A stretch of 25,113 bases of DNA, from positions 1 to 25,113 of the IMG/VR virus record IMGVR_UViG_3300023435_000088. One strand, given 5' to 3'. A program made the position numbers and the translations under genes. Positions 16,015-23,983 of this stretch are shown piece after piece (the stretch's first letter is position 1; each line of letters opens with the position of its first letter). This DNA comes from a virus. The notes under the pieces are model-generated. The model made no database searches, was not told where the DNA came from, and saw nothing but the letters and a program-made list of their open reading frames with translations.

Positions 16015-16325
16015 TAGGTCTCCTGCCGCAGGAGGGTCAGCTCGAGCATGCCCTCGGCCTCGCTCACCTGCTCCACGTACCAGCGCGCGTCGCCCACGTC
16101 GACGCGCTGCCCCTCCACCGGGGTCGTGATGAGCCCGGACGTGAGGTGGAAGACGCGGCGCTTGGCGAAGGCGCCCTCGGCCCGAGGGCCCTGCGTGCGC
16201 TCGATGATCAGATCGTCGTCGCGTACGGCAGTCACCGCCACGCCGTCGATCACGATCTCCTCGCCGAACTCCTCGGGGTTGAGGAACGTAGCGCGGTCAA
16301 GCGCAAGCTGGGCCCGGAGCGTCAC
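16014..16325 (-). CDS. Head-tail attachment protein (FII-like)
   Basis: This 103-residue protein directly follows the capsid gene, as lambda FII and related head-completion proteins do. It has an N-terminal helix ending AQLALDRATFLNPEEFGEE, then the beta segments VIDGVAVTAVRDDD, RRVFHLTS and RVDVGDARWYVEQV. The short beta-sandwich form (FHLTS...G..V.V.....Y.V......G....L.L) is typical of these adaptors. GTG start lies one base after the capsid stop. It is thought to plug the head and bind the tail. Assignment rests on order and fold pattern. Confidence 0.75.
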   Translation of the reverse strand: MTLRAQLALDRATFLNPEEFGEEIVIDGVAVTAVRDDDLIIERTQGPRAEGAFAKRRVFHLTSGLITTPVEGQRVDVGDARWYVEQVSEAEGMLELTLLRQET

Positions 16326-16326
16326 C

Positions 16327-17367
16327 CTACGCCAGCACGGTCGCAGTCAAAAAGGCGTTGTTCTGGATCGGCACCGGCAGCGGGCTGGCGCTCATCTGGA
16401 GCCACTGCACGGCCGGATCGTCCTCGCACCAGCTCTTGGGCACGCGGGCGCCCATCTGCAGGGCCACGCGGGCAGCGCTGCCCTCGCCAACCTTCAGCCC
16501 GACAGGGCCGTAGTGCATCTCGCACCTGGCGGCCTTGGAGCCGAGGAGTGCGGTCTTGGCGGAGATCAGGGGGTCGCCGTCTGGGTCGAGCTCGTTGTAG
16601 CCCCAGACATTCACGCCGCCGATGGCGCCGTAGTAGATGGCGCCCGAGTCCTGGTACTGCTCCGACACGGCGCCGAAGTCCATCCGGCGGTTGTCCAGCA
16701 GCCTCTGGACGGCCAAGTTGGCCAAGAGCGCGTCGATCGCGTCCGTCCCAAGGATCAGGGTGTCCGCCGTCAGGCCGGTCTGGGCGGCGACAGCGCGGCG
16801 CCAGGCCCGTAGGTTCTTCGCCGGGTCCGACGTGTCGGCGCTCCAGCGGTCGGCGGCGGCGAGCAGGCCGAGAGTGAGCGAGCCGTCCCGCGCCGGGAAC
16901 GTGATCACCTGGTCCACGTCGTTCTCGGAGATCGTGATCGCCCCGTCGACCAGAGCGTCGCGGCGCATGATCTCCTCGGTGCGGGCGATCATCTCGTTGA
17001 GCGTCTCCATGTCCTGCAGCAGCAGCTTCTGCGCCCGGGACTGCGGAGCCTGCCCCGAGTAGATGTGCTCGCCGGGGAGCCGCGTCGCGATGTCCTCCAG
17101 CGTGATCGCCATCTTCGGCTTGGTCGTGGGCGGCGCGAAGTTGTAGCTCGTGAACCCCTCGCGGTCCACGGCCTTGCCGCGTCCGGCCGGGTTGGAGAAC
17201 TCGGCGGCCCGACGGGTCCCCGTCTGGATATCCACGTCGAAGGACGTCGTCAGGTGGAGCTGCGGAGCGCCAGCGAAGAAGAGATCGCCCAGGAAGGTCT
17301 TGGGCCTCTTCATCTCCAGCAGCGCCCGGGCTATGCTCCGAGGATCGTACAGCGAAATGGTCATCAT
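16327..17367 (-). CDS. Major capsid protein (lambda gpE-like)
   Basis: The 346-residue protein matches the lambda gpE family: a short N-terminal helix, TSFDVDIQTGTRRAAEFSNP, then EGFTSYNFAPPTTKPKMAIT and a helix with PQSRAQKLLLQDMETLNEMIARTEEIMRRDAL. Later segments have AADRWSADTSDPAKNLRAW, TLILGTDAIDALLAN, and the C-terminal strands ARVPKSWCEDDP and LTATVLA. The start at ATG-ATG (17367/17364) follows AGGAGAGG. The intergenic gap of 37 bases upstream is the only one between head genes other than that before the decoration protein. HK97-fold shell subunit. Confidence 0.95.
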   Translation of the reverse strand: MMTISLYDPRSIARALLEMKRPKTFLGDLFFAGAPQLHLTTSFDVDIQTGTRRAAEFSNPAGRGKAVDREGFTSYNFAPPTTKPKMAITLEDIATRLPGEHIYSGQAPQSRAQKLLLQDMETLNEMIARTEEIMRRDALVDGAITISENDVDQVITFPARDGSLTLGLLAAADRWSADTSDPAKNLRAWRRAVAAQTGLTADTLILGTDAIDALLANLAVQRLLDNRRMDFGAVSEQYQDSGAIYYGAIGGVNVWGYNELDPDGDPLISAKTALLGSKAARCEMHYGPVGLKVGEGSAARVALQMGARVPKSWCEDDPAVQWLQMSASPLPVPIQNNAFLTATVLA

Positions 17368-17404
17368 CCTCTCCTGGCCGGGGCTGCCGGCGTCCGGTCA
17401 GTCG

Positions 17405-18034
17405 CTAGACGGCGGTGGTGGCCCGCAGGTAGATGCCCCTGGCGGCGCACAGCTCGCGCCAGTCGTCGGCGTCCTCGCCGGCCGCGTAGCCGACGTGGGT
17501 CTCGGCGAACTCGCCCTCGGTGTAGACCGTGGTCCGGGTCGCCGCCGCGGTGGCGTCCACGTCCTCGGCCATGATCCCGTAGGGCTCGGCGCTGCCGTCC
17601 AGCCCGTCGAGGTCCGCCTCGATGACCTGCAGGGAGCCAGCGCCCACGGCGATCGTGAACACGTCGCCCACGGCGAAGGCCACGCCGTACGCCTCGATCA
17701 GGAAGGCCACGGGGCCGTCATACGACTCCTCGGCGTACGCGTCCTCGAGGCGGAGCCCGTTGGGGTCGACGACCTCGAAGATCGCCGGGGTGCCGATGTC
17801 GACGCACGTCGCGGTGTAGGTGCCGACGACGGCCTTTGCCCCGAGCGCCTCGTCATCGATCGTCCCCTCGCCGGTGTTGCCCGGGTCGGCGGCGGCTGCA
17901 CCGATCGCACGGAGGATGCGGCCCACCAGGTCGCCGCGGCTCAGCGACTGCGCCAGGGCCACGGTTGCGATCCGGTTGACGATGTCCCGCTGCGAGCCAG
18001 CGATCAGGTTGCCGTACGCGAAGGTCTCGCTCAT
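17405..18034 (-). CDS. Head decoration protein-like
   Basis: The 209-residue protein lies between protease and capsid, the place of lambda gpD. It is acidic, with Ala/Gly/Val-rich strands: VVGTYTATCVDIGTPAIFEVVDPNG, then FAVGDVFTIAVG, and a C-terminal part with GIMAEDVDATAAATRTTVYTEGEF. The segment 'A.GI..EDVDA.A....T.VYT.GEF' is typical of decoration proteins with an added N-terminal arm. It has GAGGAG upstream of its ATG. Length exceeds lambda gpD (110 residues), fitting the longer HDPD-type class. It stabilises the expanded head. Confidence 0.82.
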   Translation of the reverse strand: MSETFAYGNLIAGSQRDIVNRIATVALAQSLSRGDLVGRILRAIGAAAADPGNTGEGTIDDEALGAKAVVGTYTATCVDIGTPAIFEVVDPNGLRLEDAYAEESYDGPVAFLIEAYGVAFAVGDVFTIAVGAGSLQVIEADLDGLDGSAEPYGIMAEDVDATAAATRTTVYTEGEFAETHVGYAAGEDADDWRELCAARGIYLRATTAV

Positions 18035-18068
18035 GACGTACTCCTCTCGGCCGCCAGGCGGCTGTCTG

Positions 18069-18425
18069 CTAGCGACCTGCGCCTACGCCATTCCACATCG
18101 CCTCGGCCTCGGCCTCGGGCGTCGCCTCTGGCGGCAGCGGGGCGGCGGGCACGTCGACCTCGCCAGCGTCCGCCTGCAGGTCGGCCAGGTGCTTCTCCCG
18201 GTTGACCCTCTCCGCCTTGAGTATGGCGACGGCCAGACCCTCAGCGGACATGGGATCCTCGTAGCGGGCACGGCTCACGAGGGCTTCGTGGCCCTGGAGC
18301 GCCACCTCGTCGATTGTGAGCATACGGGCGCGCTCGTCGGTCTCGCCGGACGCCCGGCCCTCGGCCAGCAGCGCGGCCAGCAGCTCCGGCGCCTCGGCGG
18401 TGAGGCGCTCCCTCGTGATCGGCAT
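18069..18425 (-). CDS. Nested scaffold protein, same frame as the protease (Nu3-like)
   Basis: Inside the protease gene an in-frame ATG at 18425 is preceded by GGAGG at 18431-18435 with a 5-base spacer, a better ribosome site than that of most genes here. It would give a 118-residue protein (MPITRERLTAEAPELLAALL onwards) that is charged and helix-rich and includes LAVAILKAERVNREKHLADL. Lambda uses exactly this arrangement: protease gpC and scaffold Nu3 share a C-terminus from an internal start. No other scaffold gene is visible in the head block. Supported by sequence, but expression is inferred. Confidence 0.6.
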   Translation of the reverse strand: MPITRERLTAEAPELLAALLAEGRASGETDERARMLTIDEVALQGHEALVSRARYEDPMSAEGLAVAILKAERVNREKHLADLQADAGEVDVPAAPLPPEATPEAEAEAMWNGVGAGR

Positions 18426-19094
18426 GTCGTCCTCCGCGGCCGCTCTGGGCGGCTCGTCCACGTCGAGCGGCCGTGCAGCCCACGGAAGGGCCGACCGCGG
18501 GAATCCGATGCTGGCGTAGTAGACGGCGTCGCCCTTGGCGACCGCTTCGACCTCGCCGGCGACCTCGTCGGCGAAGCCCTGGTCGACCGCGTCCTGTGCG
18601 GTGAGCCAGGTCTCGGCGTCGAGCAGCTCGGCTAGCTCCTCGGCGGTCTTGCCGGTCTTCGCCTGGTAGATGGCCACTAGGCTGTCCCGCAAGCCGTCCA
18701 GCACCTCGGCCGTTTTGCGCAGATCCTTCGCCTCGCCCATGGCCAGCGCCGAAGGATTGTGGACCATTAGCATGGAGCCGAGCGCCATGGTGCAGTGCCC
18801 GGACATGGCGATCAGGCTGGCGGCGGATCCGGCCAGGCCCTCGACGGTCACGAGCACGTCTGCGGGGTGGGTCACCAGCATGGACCGGATCGCGATGCCG
18901 GCGAAGGCGTCGCCGCCCCCGCTGTTGATCCGCACGTTGATGCGAGCCACGCCCTTGTGGGCGTCGAGCGCCTCGCGGAACTCTTTGGCCCCGACTTCAT
19001 CATCCCAGAACGCAGCCTCGGAGATGTACCCGTAGACGGTGAGGTCCAGCTCGTCGGCGGCCCCTGCGGTTGGCGCCAGCGCCCAGAACGTCAT
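18069..19094 (-). CDS. Head maturation protease, ClpP-fold (S49/S14-like)
   Basis: This 341-residue protein begins with a ClpP-like domain (about 15-190). It has NVRINSGGGDAFAGIAIRSML, then the nucleophile loop GLAGSAASL with Ser90, then MLMVHNPSALA with His112 and a later acidic residue in ELLDAETWLTAQDAVDQGFAD (Asp159 likely). This matches the S14-type phage prohead proteases fused to scaffold. The C-terminal part (from about 224) is charged and helix-rich, as in scaffolds, and has its own probable start. It overlaps the portal gene by ATGA. The protease trims scaffold and capsid arms during maturation. Confidence 0.93.
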   Translation of the reverse strand: MTFWALAPTAGAADELDLTVYGYISEAAFWDDEVGAKEFREALDAHKGVARINVRINSGGGDAFAGIAIRSMLVTHPADVLVTVEGLAGSAASLIAMSGHCTMALGSMLMVHNPSALAMGEAKDLRKTAEVLDGLRDSLVAIYQAKTGKTAEELAELLDAETWLTAQDAVDQGFADEVAGEVEAVAKGDAVYYASIGFPRSALPWAARPLDVDEPPRAAAEDDMPITRERLTAEAPELLAALLAEGRASGETDERARMLTIDEVALQGHEALVSRARYEDPMSAEGLAVAILKAERVNREKHLADLQADAGEVDVPAAPLPPEATPEAEAEAMWNGVGAGR

Positions 19095-20548
19095 GCGGTC
19101 TCCTGCGGCGGCATCGCCTGCTGCGCGATCTCACGGGCCCGGATCCGGTTCACGTCTTCCCATCGCTCGCCGGTCAGCTCGGCGGTCTCACGAGTCGCGG
19201 TGGAGAACCCAGCGTCCACCCTGGCGGCTGCGGCGGCCACCTCCACGCGGGGGTTGATCTGGCCCTGCGCTGGACCGTACCACTTCGCGCCGCTCCATGC
19301 CGATCGTAGCGCGAGATCCTCAAAGAATCCAGGGGCGACGACGCGACCCCTCGCCACGGCCTCCGCGAGCCACTCGTCATAGATCGGCTGGCAGAAGTCG
19401 TCGACGATCCACGCCCGTTTGGCCCGCACCGACTTCCAGAACTCGTTGAGGGCGGCCCTGGCGGCGGTGTACGAGCCAGTGAAGTGCTTGAGCAGCAGCT
19501 CATAGGGGATCTCGAGCGCCGTCCCGATGGGCACGCAGATCGCCCGCACGAAGCCGTCAAAGGCCGCGTTGGGGCGATTCATCGCCACGGTGTCGATTGA
19601 CTCGCCGGGGGCCAGACCGACGATGGATCCGTTGCCCAACTCCATGGTGGATGCGTCGTCATCGTCGACGCGGTCTGCGGCGGGGATCCCGGCCCCGAGT
19701 CCGGCCATCGGATCGGGCGCGTCCGACTTCACGAAAACCGTGAGCATGGCCGACACGACGGCAGCCATCAGCTCGGCGTCGCTGTAGCGCCCTAGCTGCT
19801 TGAGCGACTCAATGACGGGGGCCAGGATGGGCACGCCGCGCCGCTGCTCGGGGCGCTCTTGGGCGAGGATGTGCAGCATGTTGCGCCGGCCCGTGCGGGC
19901 CCCGAAAGCGGGAACGCGCTTCCACGACTGCATCTTCAGCGAGCGGGTCGAGCCAGGGTGATTCTGCGCGACGTAGTAGGCCACCGGCTCGCCGTATTTC
20001 CCGATCTCCACCCCGCCGCACACATCCACGCCGGGCTTGACGGGCGAGGGGTCGCACACGCGGTCCGCCTCGATAAGCTGGACCCTGAGATCGTAGATGC
20101 TCCCACCCCGACGGATCGTCGGGAGCGCGACGAACACGTCCCCGCTCATCAGCGCCGAGAGGAGGGCCAGCGACTGGAGCTGCTCCCACGTCGCCGTCCG
20201 GGCTGCGTCCGCGTGCTTCGACCACAGGGCGAACTCGCGGGCTGTCTGGCGCTCCCAGGCGTCGGCCTCGTCGTCGCTGAGCCCGAGCGCCTCTGCATCA
20301 ATGCTCGGGCTCAGACGGAGCCCGGCGCCAACGGTGTTCGTGACCAGCGTCCGCAACGCCCCGGTCGCAAGCGGTGTGCCCGCGAAGAGGTCCCGGCTGC
20401 GCTCGCGGAGGGTCTCGACGTGCTCGGTGATATCTTCGTCGGGGCCGCCGGCAGTGGCCATCCAGCCCATCAGGGACTTGCGGGCGAACGATGCTCCGTG
20501 GCTCCCGTAGCCGCTGGCCATGGCTCGCAGTCGGCCGATGAGCTTCAC
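19091..20548 (-). CDS. Portal protein (lambda gpB-like)
   Basis: The 485-residue protein fits the lambda portal family: ETLRERSRDLFAGTPLATGALRTLVTNTVGAGLRL, then WERQTAREFALWSKHADA, EQLQSLALLSALMSGDVFV, LIEADRVCDP, then HILAQERPEQRRGVPILAPVIESLKQL and YTAARAALNEFWKSVRAKRAW. Its C-terminus ends with NRIRAREIAQQAM. GTG start overlaps the previous stop (GTGA). The portal forms the twelve-fold ring for DNA entry and works with the terminase upstream. Confidence 0.95.
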   Translation of the reverse strand: MKLIGRLRAMASGYGSHGASFARKSLMGWMATAGGPDEDITEHVETLRERSRDLFAGTPLATGALRTLVTNTVGAGLRLSPSIDAEALGLSDDEADAWERQTAREFALWSKHADAARTATWEQLQSLALLSALMSGDVFVALPTIRRGGSIYDLRVQLIEADRVCDPSPVKPGVDVCGGVEIGKYGEPVAYYVAQNHPGSTRSLKMQSWKRVPAFGARTGRRNMLHILAQERPEQRRGVPILAPVIESLKQLGRYSDAELMAAVVSAMLTVFVKSDAPDPMAGLGAGIPAADRVDDDDASTMELGNGSIVGLAPGESIDTVAMNRPNAAFDGFVRAICVPIGTALEIPYELLLKHFTGSYTAARAALNEFWKSVRAKRAWIVDDFCQPIYDEWLAEAVARGRVVAPGFFEDLALRSAWSGAKWYGPAQGQINPRVEVAAAAARVDAGFSTATRETAELTGERWEDVNRIRAREIAQQAMPPQETA

Positions 20549-20778
20549 AGGTCCCTCGGGATCACGCGGCGGATGCGTGGGCCTGCGGCGCGGCCGTCCT
20601 GGAGACGGGCCACCTCGCGGCGCCAGAAGGCGAGCTGTCGGGCGATGTCGGTGAGGTCGGCGCGGGTGAGGGTGCGGGAGCCGATGGTGTAGGACTGGCC
20701 ACCGGCGCAGGCCAGGTCAGCGGCGAGCCACGCCGCTAGATGCTCCTGCGCTTGAACTAGGGTCCAGGGCTCCGCCAC
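20545..20778 (-). CDS. gpW-like head-tail joining protein (DUF6148 type)
   Basis: This 77-residue protein lies between the large terminase and the portal, the place of lambda gpW. The pattern AQEHLAAWLAADLACAGGQSYTIGSR followed by LTRADLTDIARQLAFWRREVARL is the one I know from DUF6148/gpW-like small proteins: a helix, a 'sYtIGsRtLTRadL' turn, then a second helix. It starts at a GTG overlapping the terminase stop (TAGTG). Such proteins stabilise the packaged head and form the site for the next joining protein. Confidence 0.88.
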   Translation of the reverse strand: MAEPWTLVQAQEHLAAWLAADLACAGGQSYTIGSRTLTRADLTDIARQLAFWRREVARLQDGRAAGPRIRRVIPRDL

Positions 20779-22607
20779 TATCGCACCCCCCTGGAGAGAA
20801 CCCTACGGCCTCGGCGCGGCTTTGTCACGCGCGGCACGCCTGGCCCCCCGGGATTGGCCCGGTTCGTAAGCGTGGGGTGGAGGATCTCCAGCGCGGCCGT
20901 GGCGTAGACGCGGCAGTCCAGCGGCTCGTTGCGGTCGTGGATCTTCTTCCACTCCATCCGCCGCGCCCCGCCGCGCTGGACAACGATGCGCCGCTCGCTT
21001 ACCAGGCCGGCGAAGTAGGCAGCGTCATACCCCCGATCCGCCTGCCGCGGCCAGTGGCAGTAGCCTGGCCCCTCGTGCTCCGTCTGGATCCGAGCCATCA
21101 GCGTGCCCTTGAGATCGTCCACGCCGAGCGTGAAGAGCGCGGCCTTCATCCGGTTTCCGCGGGTAGGCTTCCCGACGGCTGGCACCCCCGCCCCGCCCCG
21201 CCCCTTGATGGCCCAGACGGCGCGCTGCTCCCGAGCCCGGCAGTACGCGTACACCTCCGCTGTGTGGTGGCCACCCGAGTCCACGCACACGCAGGACAGC
21301 CCGAGGCGGCGACCGTCGTCGGTCTGCCAGGTGCGCACGAGCTGCGCGTCGAGCGCGGCCCAGCTCTCGGGCAGGGAGGGGTCGCCCATGAGCACGAGGT
21401 ACTCGACGCCCCAGCTCTCGCGATCCGCGCCCCAGCCCACCACCTCCAGCTCCAGGCGGTCGTCTTGCACGTCCACGCCTGCGGTCAGGACTAGCACCCC
21501 TGCGGGGGCCTCGCCGTCGTAGTACTCGCGGCGCCGCTCCAGGTACTCGACGGCGATCACCTGCTGGTGCTCGACCCACGGCTGGCCGAGGCGCAGGTTC
21601 ACAAACTCCTGCAGCCCCCGCTTGTCCCGGTCGTCCTGGACCTTGCACCACTGCTCCGCGAGCTCGGCCCACCTCACCCAGGGCGAGTAGAGCGCCGACA
21701 GGTCCCCGAAGCTGGCCACCTTCCCGCCGGGCTTCTGGGCGATCCACTCCCCGGCGGCCAACATGGCTGGCTTGTGGCGCTCCTCGATCCGACCCTCGCA
21801 GTGCTCGCAGAGGTAGTGCGCTCGCTCCAGGTCCCGCTCTCCGTCGGCGTCTTTGTAGATCAGGCGGCTCCAGACCAGGACTTGCAGCGCCCCGCAGTGA
21901 GGGCAGGGCACCTCGTAGCGCCGCTGGTCTCCCTGTTCGTGCTCGTGCTGGATCTTTGACAGGCCGTCCACGGTGGGCGTGGAGACGAGGACGATCTTGC
22001 GGTTGTAGAAGTTCGAGGTCCGCTGCCTGGCCAACTTGACGGGGTCCCCCTCGACGCCCGCCGAGATGGGGAAGCGGTCCACCTCGTCGCAAAGCACCAC
22101 CCGGATCGGGCGGCTCGCGAGTCCGGCGGCGGCGTTGGCCCCGGCGAGAGCAAGGTAGCCTCCGGGGAAGTGCTTGACTCGGATCGTGTTGGCGCTCTTG
22201 CGGTTCCCGCCGCGCCCGTCCTTGCCGCTCTCCAGCTTGCCGCGCAGGACCGGCGAGGCCCGGAAGCTCGGTTCGATGCGCTCTTTGCTGAAGGCCTCCA
22301 GGGCTTCGATGGTGGGCTGGACCATCAGGATTGGCGCCGGGTCCTGGTCGACGAAGTAGCCGAGGATGTTGAGCAGCGCTTCAGTCTTGCCCATCTGGGA
22401 GGCCATCATGGCGACGACGGTCTCTATCGCCGGGTCGCACACGGCGTCCATGATCCCGCGGACGTAGGGCGCCCGATCAGTGTGCCACGCCCCCGGCTCC
22501 GGGCTCGTGCCCCTCGGGATCCGCCGGTAGCGGTCGGCCCACTCCGACACCAGAAGGCGGGGCTTCGGGCGGAGGACTGCCCGGAGAACGCCGGTGTAGG
22601 CTCCCAT
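20778..22607 (-). CDS. Terminase large subunit (lambda gpA-like)
   Basis: I chose the ATG at 22607, which forms TAATG with the radical SAM stop, giving 609 residues. A GTG at 22649 would add 14 residues inside that gene. The protein has the ATPase Walker A-like ASQMGKTEALLN (about 69-80), a Walker B with VVLCDEVDRF (170-179), and the gpA-type zinc ribbon with CPHC (235-238) and CEHC (267-270). The nuclease part holds LTAGVDVQDDRLELEVVGWG and CVCVDSGGHHTAEVY. It drives DNA packaging into the prohead and makes the end cut. The gpA type fits a cos- or related packaging system. Confidence 0.95.
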   Translation of the reverse strand: MGAYTGVLRAVLRPKPRLLVSEWADRYRRIPRGTSPEPGAWHTDRAPYVRGIMDAVCDPAIETVVAMMASQMGKTEALLNILGYFVDQDPAPILMVQPTIEALEAFSKERIEPSFRASPVLRGKLESGKDGRGGNRKSANTIRVKHFPGGYLALAGANAAAGLASRPIRVVLCDEVDRFPISAGVEGDPVKLARQRTSNFYNRKIVLVSTPTVDGLSKIQHEHEQGDQRRYEVPCPHCGALQVLVWSRLIYKDADGERDLERAHYLCEHCEGRIEERHKPAMLAAGEWIAQKPGGKVASFGDLSALYSPWVRWAELAEQWCKVQDDRDKRGLQEFVNLRLGQPWVEHQQVIAVEYLERRREYYDGEAPAGVLVLTAGVDVQDDRLELEVVGWGADRESWGVEYLVLMGDPSLPESWAALDAQLVRTWQTDDGRRLGLSCVCVDSGGHHTAEVYAYCRAREQRAVWAIKGRGGAGVPAVGKPTRGNRMKAALFTLGVDDLKGTLMARIQTEHEGPGYCHWPRQADRGYDAAYFAGLVSERRIVVQRGGARRMEWKKIHDRNEPLDCRVYATAALEILHPTLTNRANPGGPGVPRVTKPRRGRRVLSRGVR

Positions 22608-23983
22608 TATGGCAGGGCGCCGGGGCCGGCCCACGGCCTGCGGCCCCACATCCGCTCAACACCGGCGTACCCCTTCAGGTAGCGGGTTGGCAGCGTCTCG
22701 GCGGCGAACTCCCCGAAGAGACGCTGCAGGTCGAAACACCCGGCGAGCGTGGCCATTTTGCTGTCGGACCGGGAGCCCCAGAAGCGGCGCGTGCGGGCGA
22801 TGCGGCCCACGCTCTCGGAGTCTTCCTCGGTGCCACGCAGGGACACGGCGTCGAGCACAACGGACGGCAGGGCCTCCGTGCCAGCCGTCTCCACCGCCCA
22901 CGTGCGCGGGCCCTGGTGAAAGACAAGATTCGGGTTTTCGGGGTCTCTCAGGACCGCGGCGATCTCCCCCCTGTGGCTCTTCAACTCCATCGGCCAGCAG
23001 GCGGAAGGGGTGGCAGGCATGGCCCTGAACTGCGTGGAGTGGAGAAGGATCTTCCATTGCTTCCCGTCCGGCCTGGGCGCAGCGCAGTCGGCAGCGGCGA
23101 TGTCTTCTTTAATCTCCAGCCAGTCGTCGTGCGTCTCGCTGGGCAGCCCGGAGATGTTGTAGAGCTGCACCCAGTACGTCCGGTCCGTCGACGCGATCCC
23201 ACTAACAAGCATGCGCACCATTTCCCTAGTGATCGGCTTGTTGACCATCCGGCGCAGCCGCTCGCTGAACCCGTCGAGGCCGAGAATCAGGCGCGGCGTC
23301 CCCTTGGCCCATGTATCCGGTCTGGCCAGGTCCAGGTCGAAGAACGTACGCTCGGCGCTTACGTTTCCCCACATGGCGCTTCCTGCGCTCGACGCGTCCT
23401 GCATTCCGGCCACGTTGCGCCGGTGCCATGTGTACCCGCAGAACAGGCACTTTCGCTGGCAGCCGATAGACCGCTCGGACCACAGCTTCCCGCCCTCCAG
23501 GCGCACGGAGTGCGGCCATGGCTCCGACGCCTGAGCGATCCGGTATGTGCTCTCCGGGCCGAAGGCGTCGGCGTAGCAGACCGACTCGTGATCGAAGCGC
23601 TCCCCGGCGAGCAGCGCGTCGGCCAGCGGGGAGATCAGGTGCTCGCCTCGCCCAAATACGAACACGTCGGCCCAACGCAGGAATGGGCGCACGTTAAGCA
23701 CGCCTGGCCCTCCGACCACAACAACGGTGTCGGGGCACGGCTGCCACCGCTCCCGCTCGGCGATGAAGCTCCACCAGTCGCATGCGCTTGTGACGCTCAC
23801 TAGCACCACGCGATGGCGGTGGGCGGTCGCCGCGCTGCAATAGTCGACTTCATGGCCGGTCCTCTGTAGCGCGTCGACGACCATAGCGAGGCCGGGCCAG
23901 CCCCGCACGTCGAAGCTCTCCACTGCATACGCCGGCTTGGCGTAGCGCGTCTGGACGTAGCGGGCGATGGTCCCGGGCATCAT
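22607..23983 (-). CDS. Radical SAM enzyme with a B12-binding-like N-terminus
   Basis: The 458-residue protein carries the radical SAM cluster motif C-x3-C-x2-C as IGCQRKCLFCGY (Cys175, 179, 182). Downstream LGLDGFSERLRRMVNKPIT and GLPSETHDDWLEI match the family segments 'G.(D/E)..s...L..m.K..t' and 'GLPgET..d'. The N-terminal 120 residues resemble a Rossmann B12-binding domain: VVVVGGPGVLN and ADVFVFGRGEHLISPLADALLAG, like the '.GEGE' turn. The cobalamin His motif DxHxxG is not visible, so cofactor binding is uncertain. ATG overlaps the ParB-like gene (ATGA) and its TAA overlaps the terminase ATG. It is therefore translated with packaging genes. The substrate is unknown; DNA-base or peptide modification are both possible. 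Confidence 0.85.
   Translation of the reverse strand: MMPGTIARYVQTRYAKPAYAVESFDVRGWPGLAMVVDALQRTGHEVDYCSAATAHRHRVVLVSVTSACDWWSFIAERERWQPCPDTVVVVGGPGVLNVRPFLRWADVFVFGRGEHLISPLADALLAGERFDHESVCYADAFGPESTYRIAQASEPWPHSVRLEGGKLWSERSIGCQRKCLFCGYTWHRRNVAGMQDASSAGSAMWGNVSAERTFFDLDLARPDTWAKGTPRLILGLDGFSERLRRMVNKPITREMVRMLVSGIASTDRTYWVQLYNISGLPSETHDDWLEIKEDIAAADCAAPRPDGKQWKILLHSTQFRAMPATPSACWPMELKSHRGEIAAVLRDPENPNLVFHQGPRTWAVETAGTEALPSVVLDAVSLRGTEEDSESVGRIARTRRFWGSRSDSKMATLAGCFDLQRLFGEFAAETLPTRYLKGYAGVERMWGRRPWAGPGALP

Noticed and set aside
17150-18205. Long plus-strand frame opposite capsid and decoration genes (351 codons)
   Set aside because: Crosses three real minus-strand genes and has no recognisable domain.
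22607-22649. Upstream GTG start for the large terminase
   Set aside because: The ATG at 22607 forms TAATG with the previous stop, matching the coupling style of the whole operon, and the extra 14 residues are not typical of gpA.
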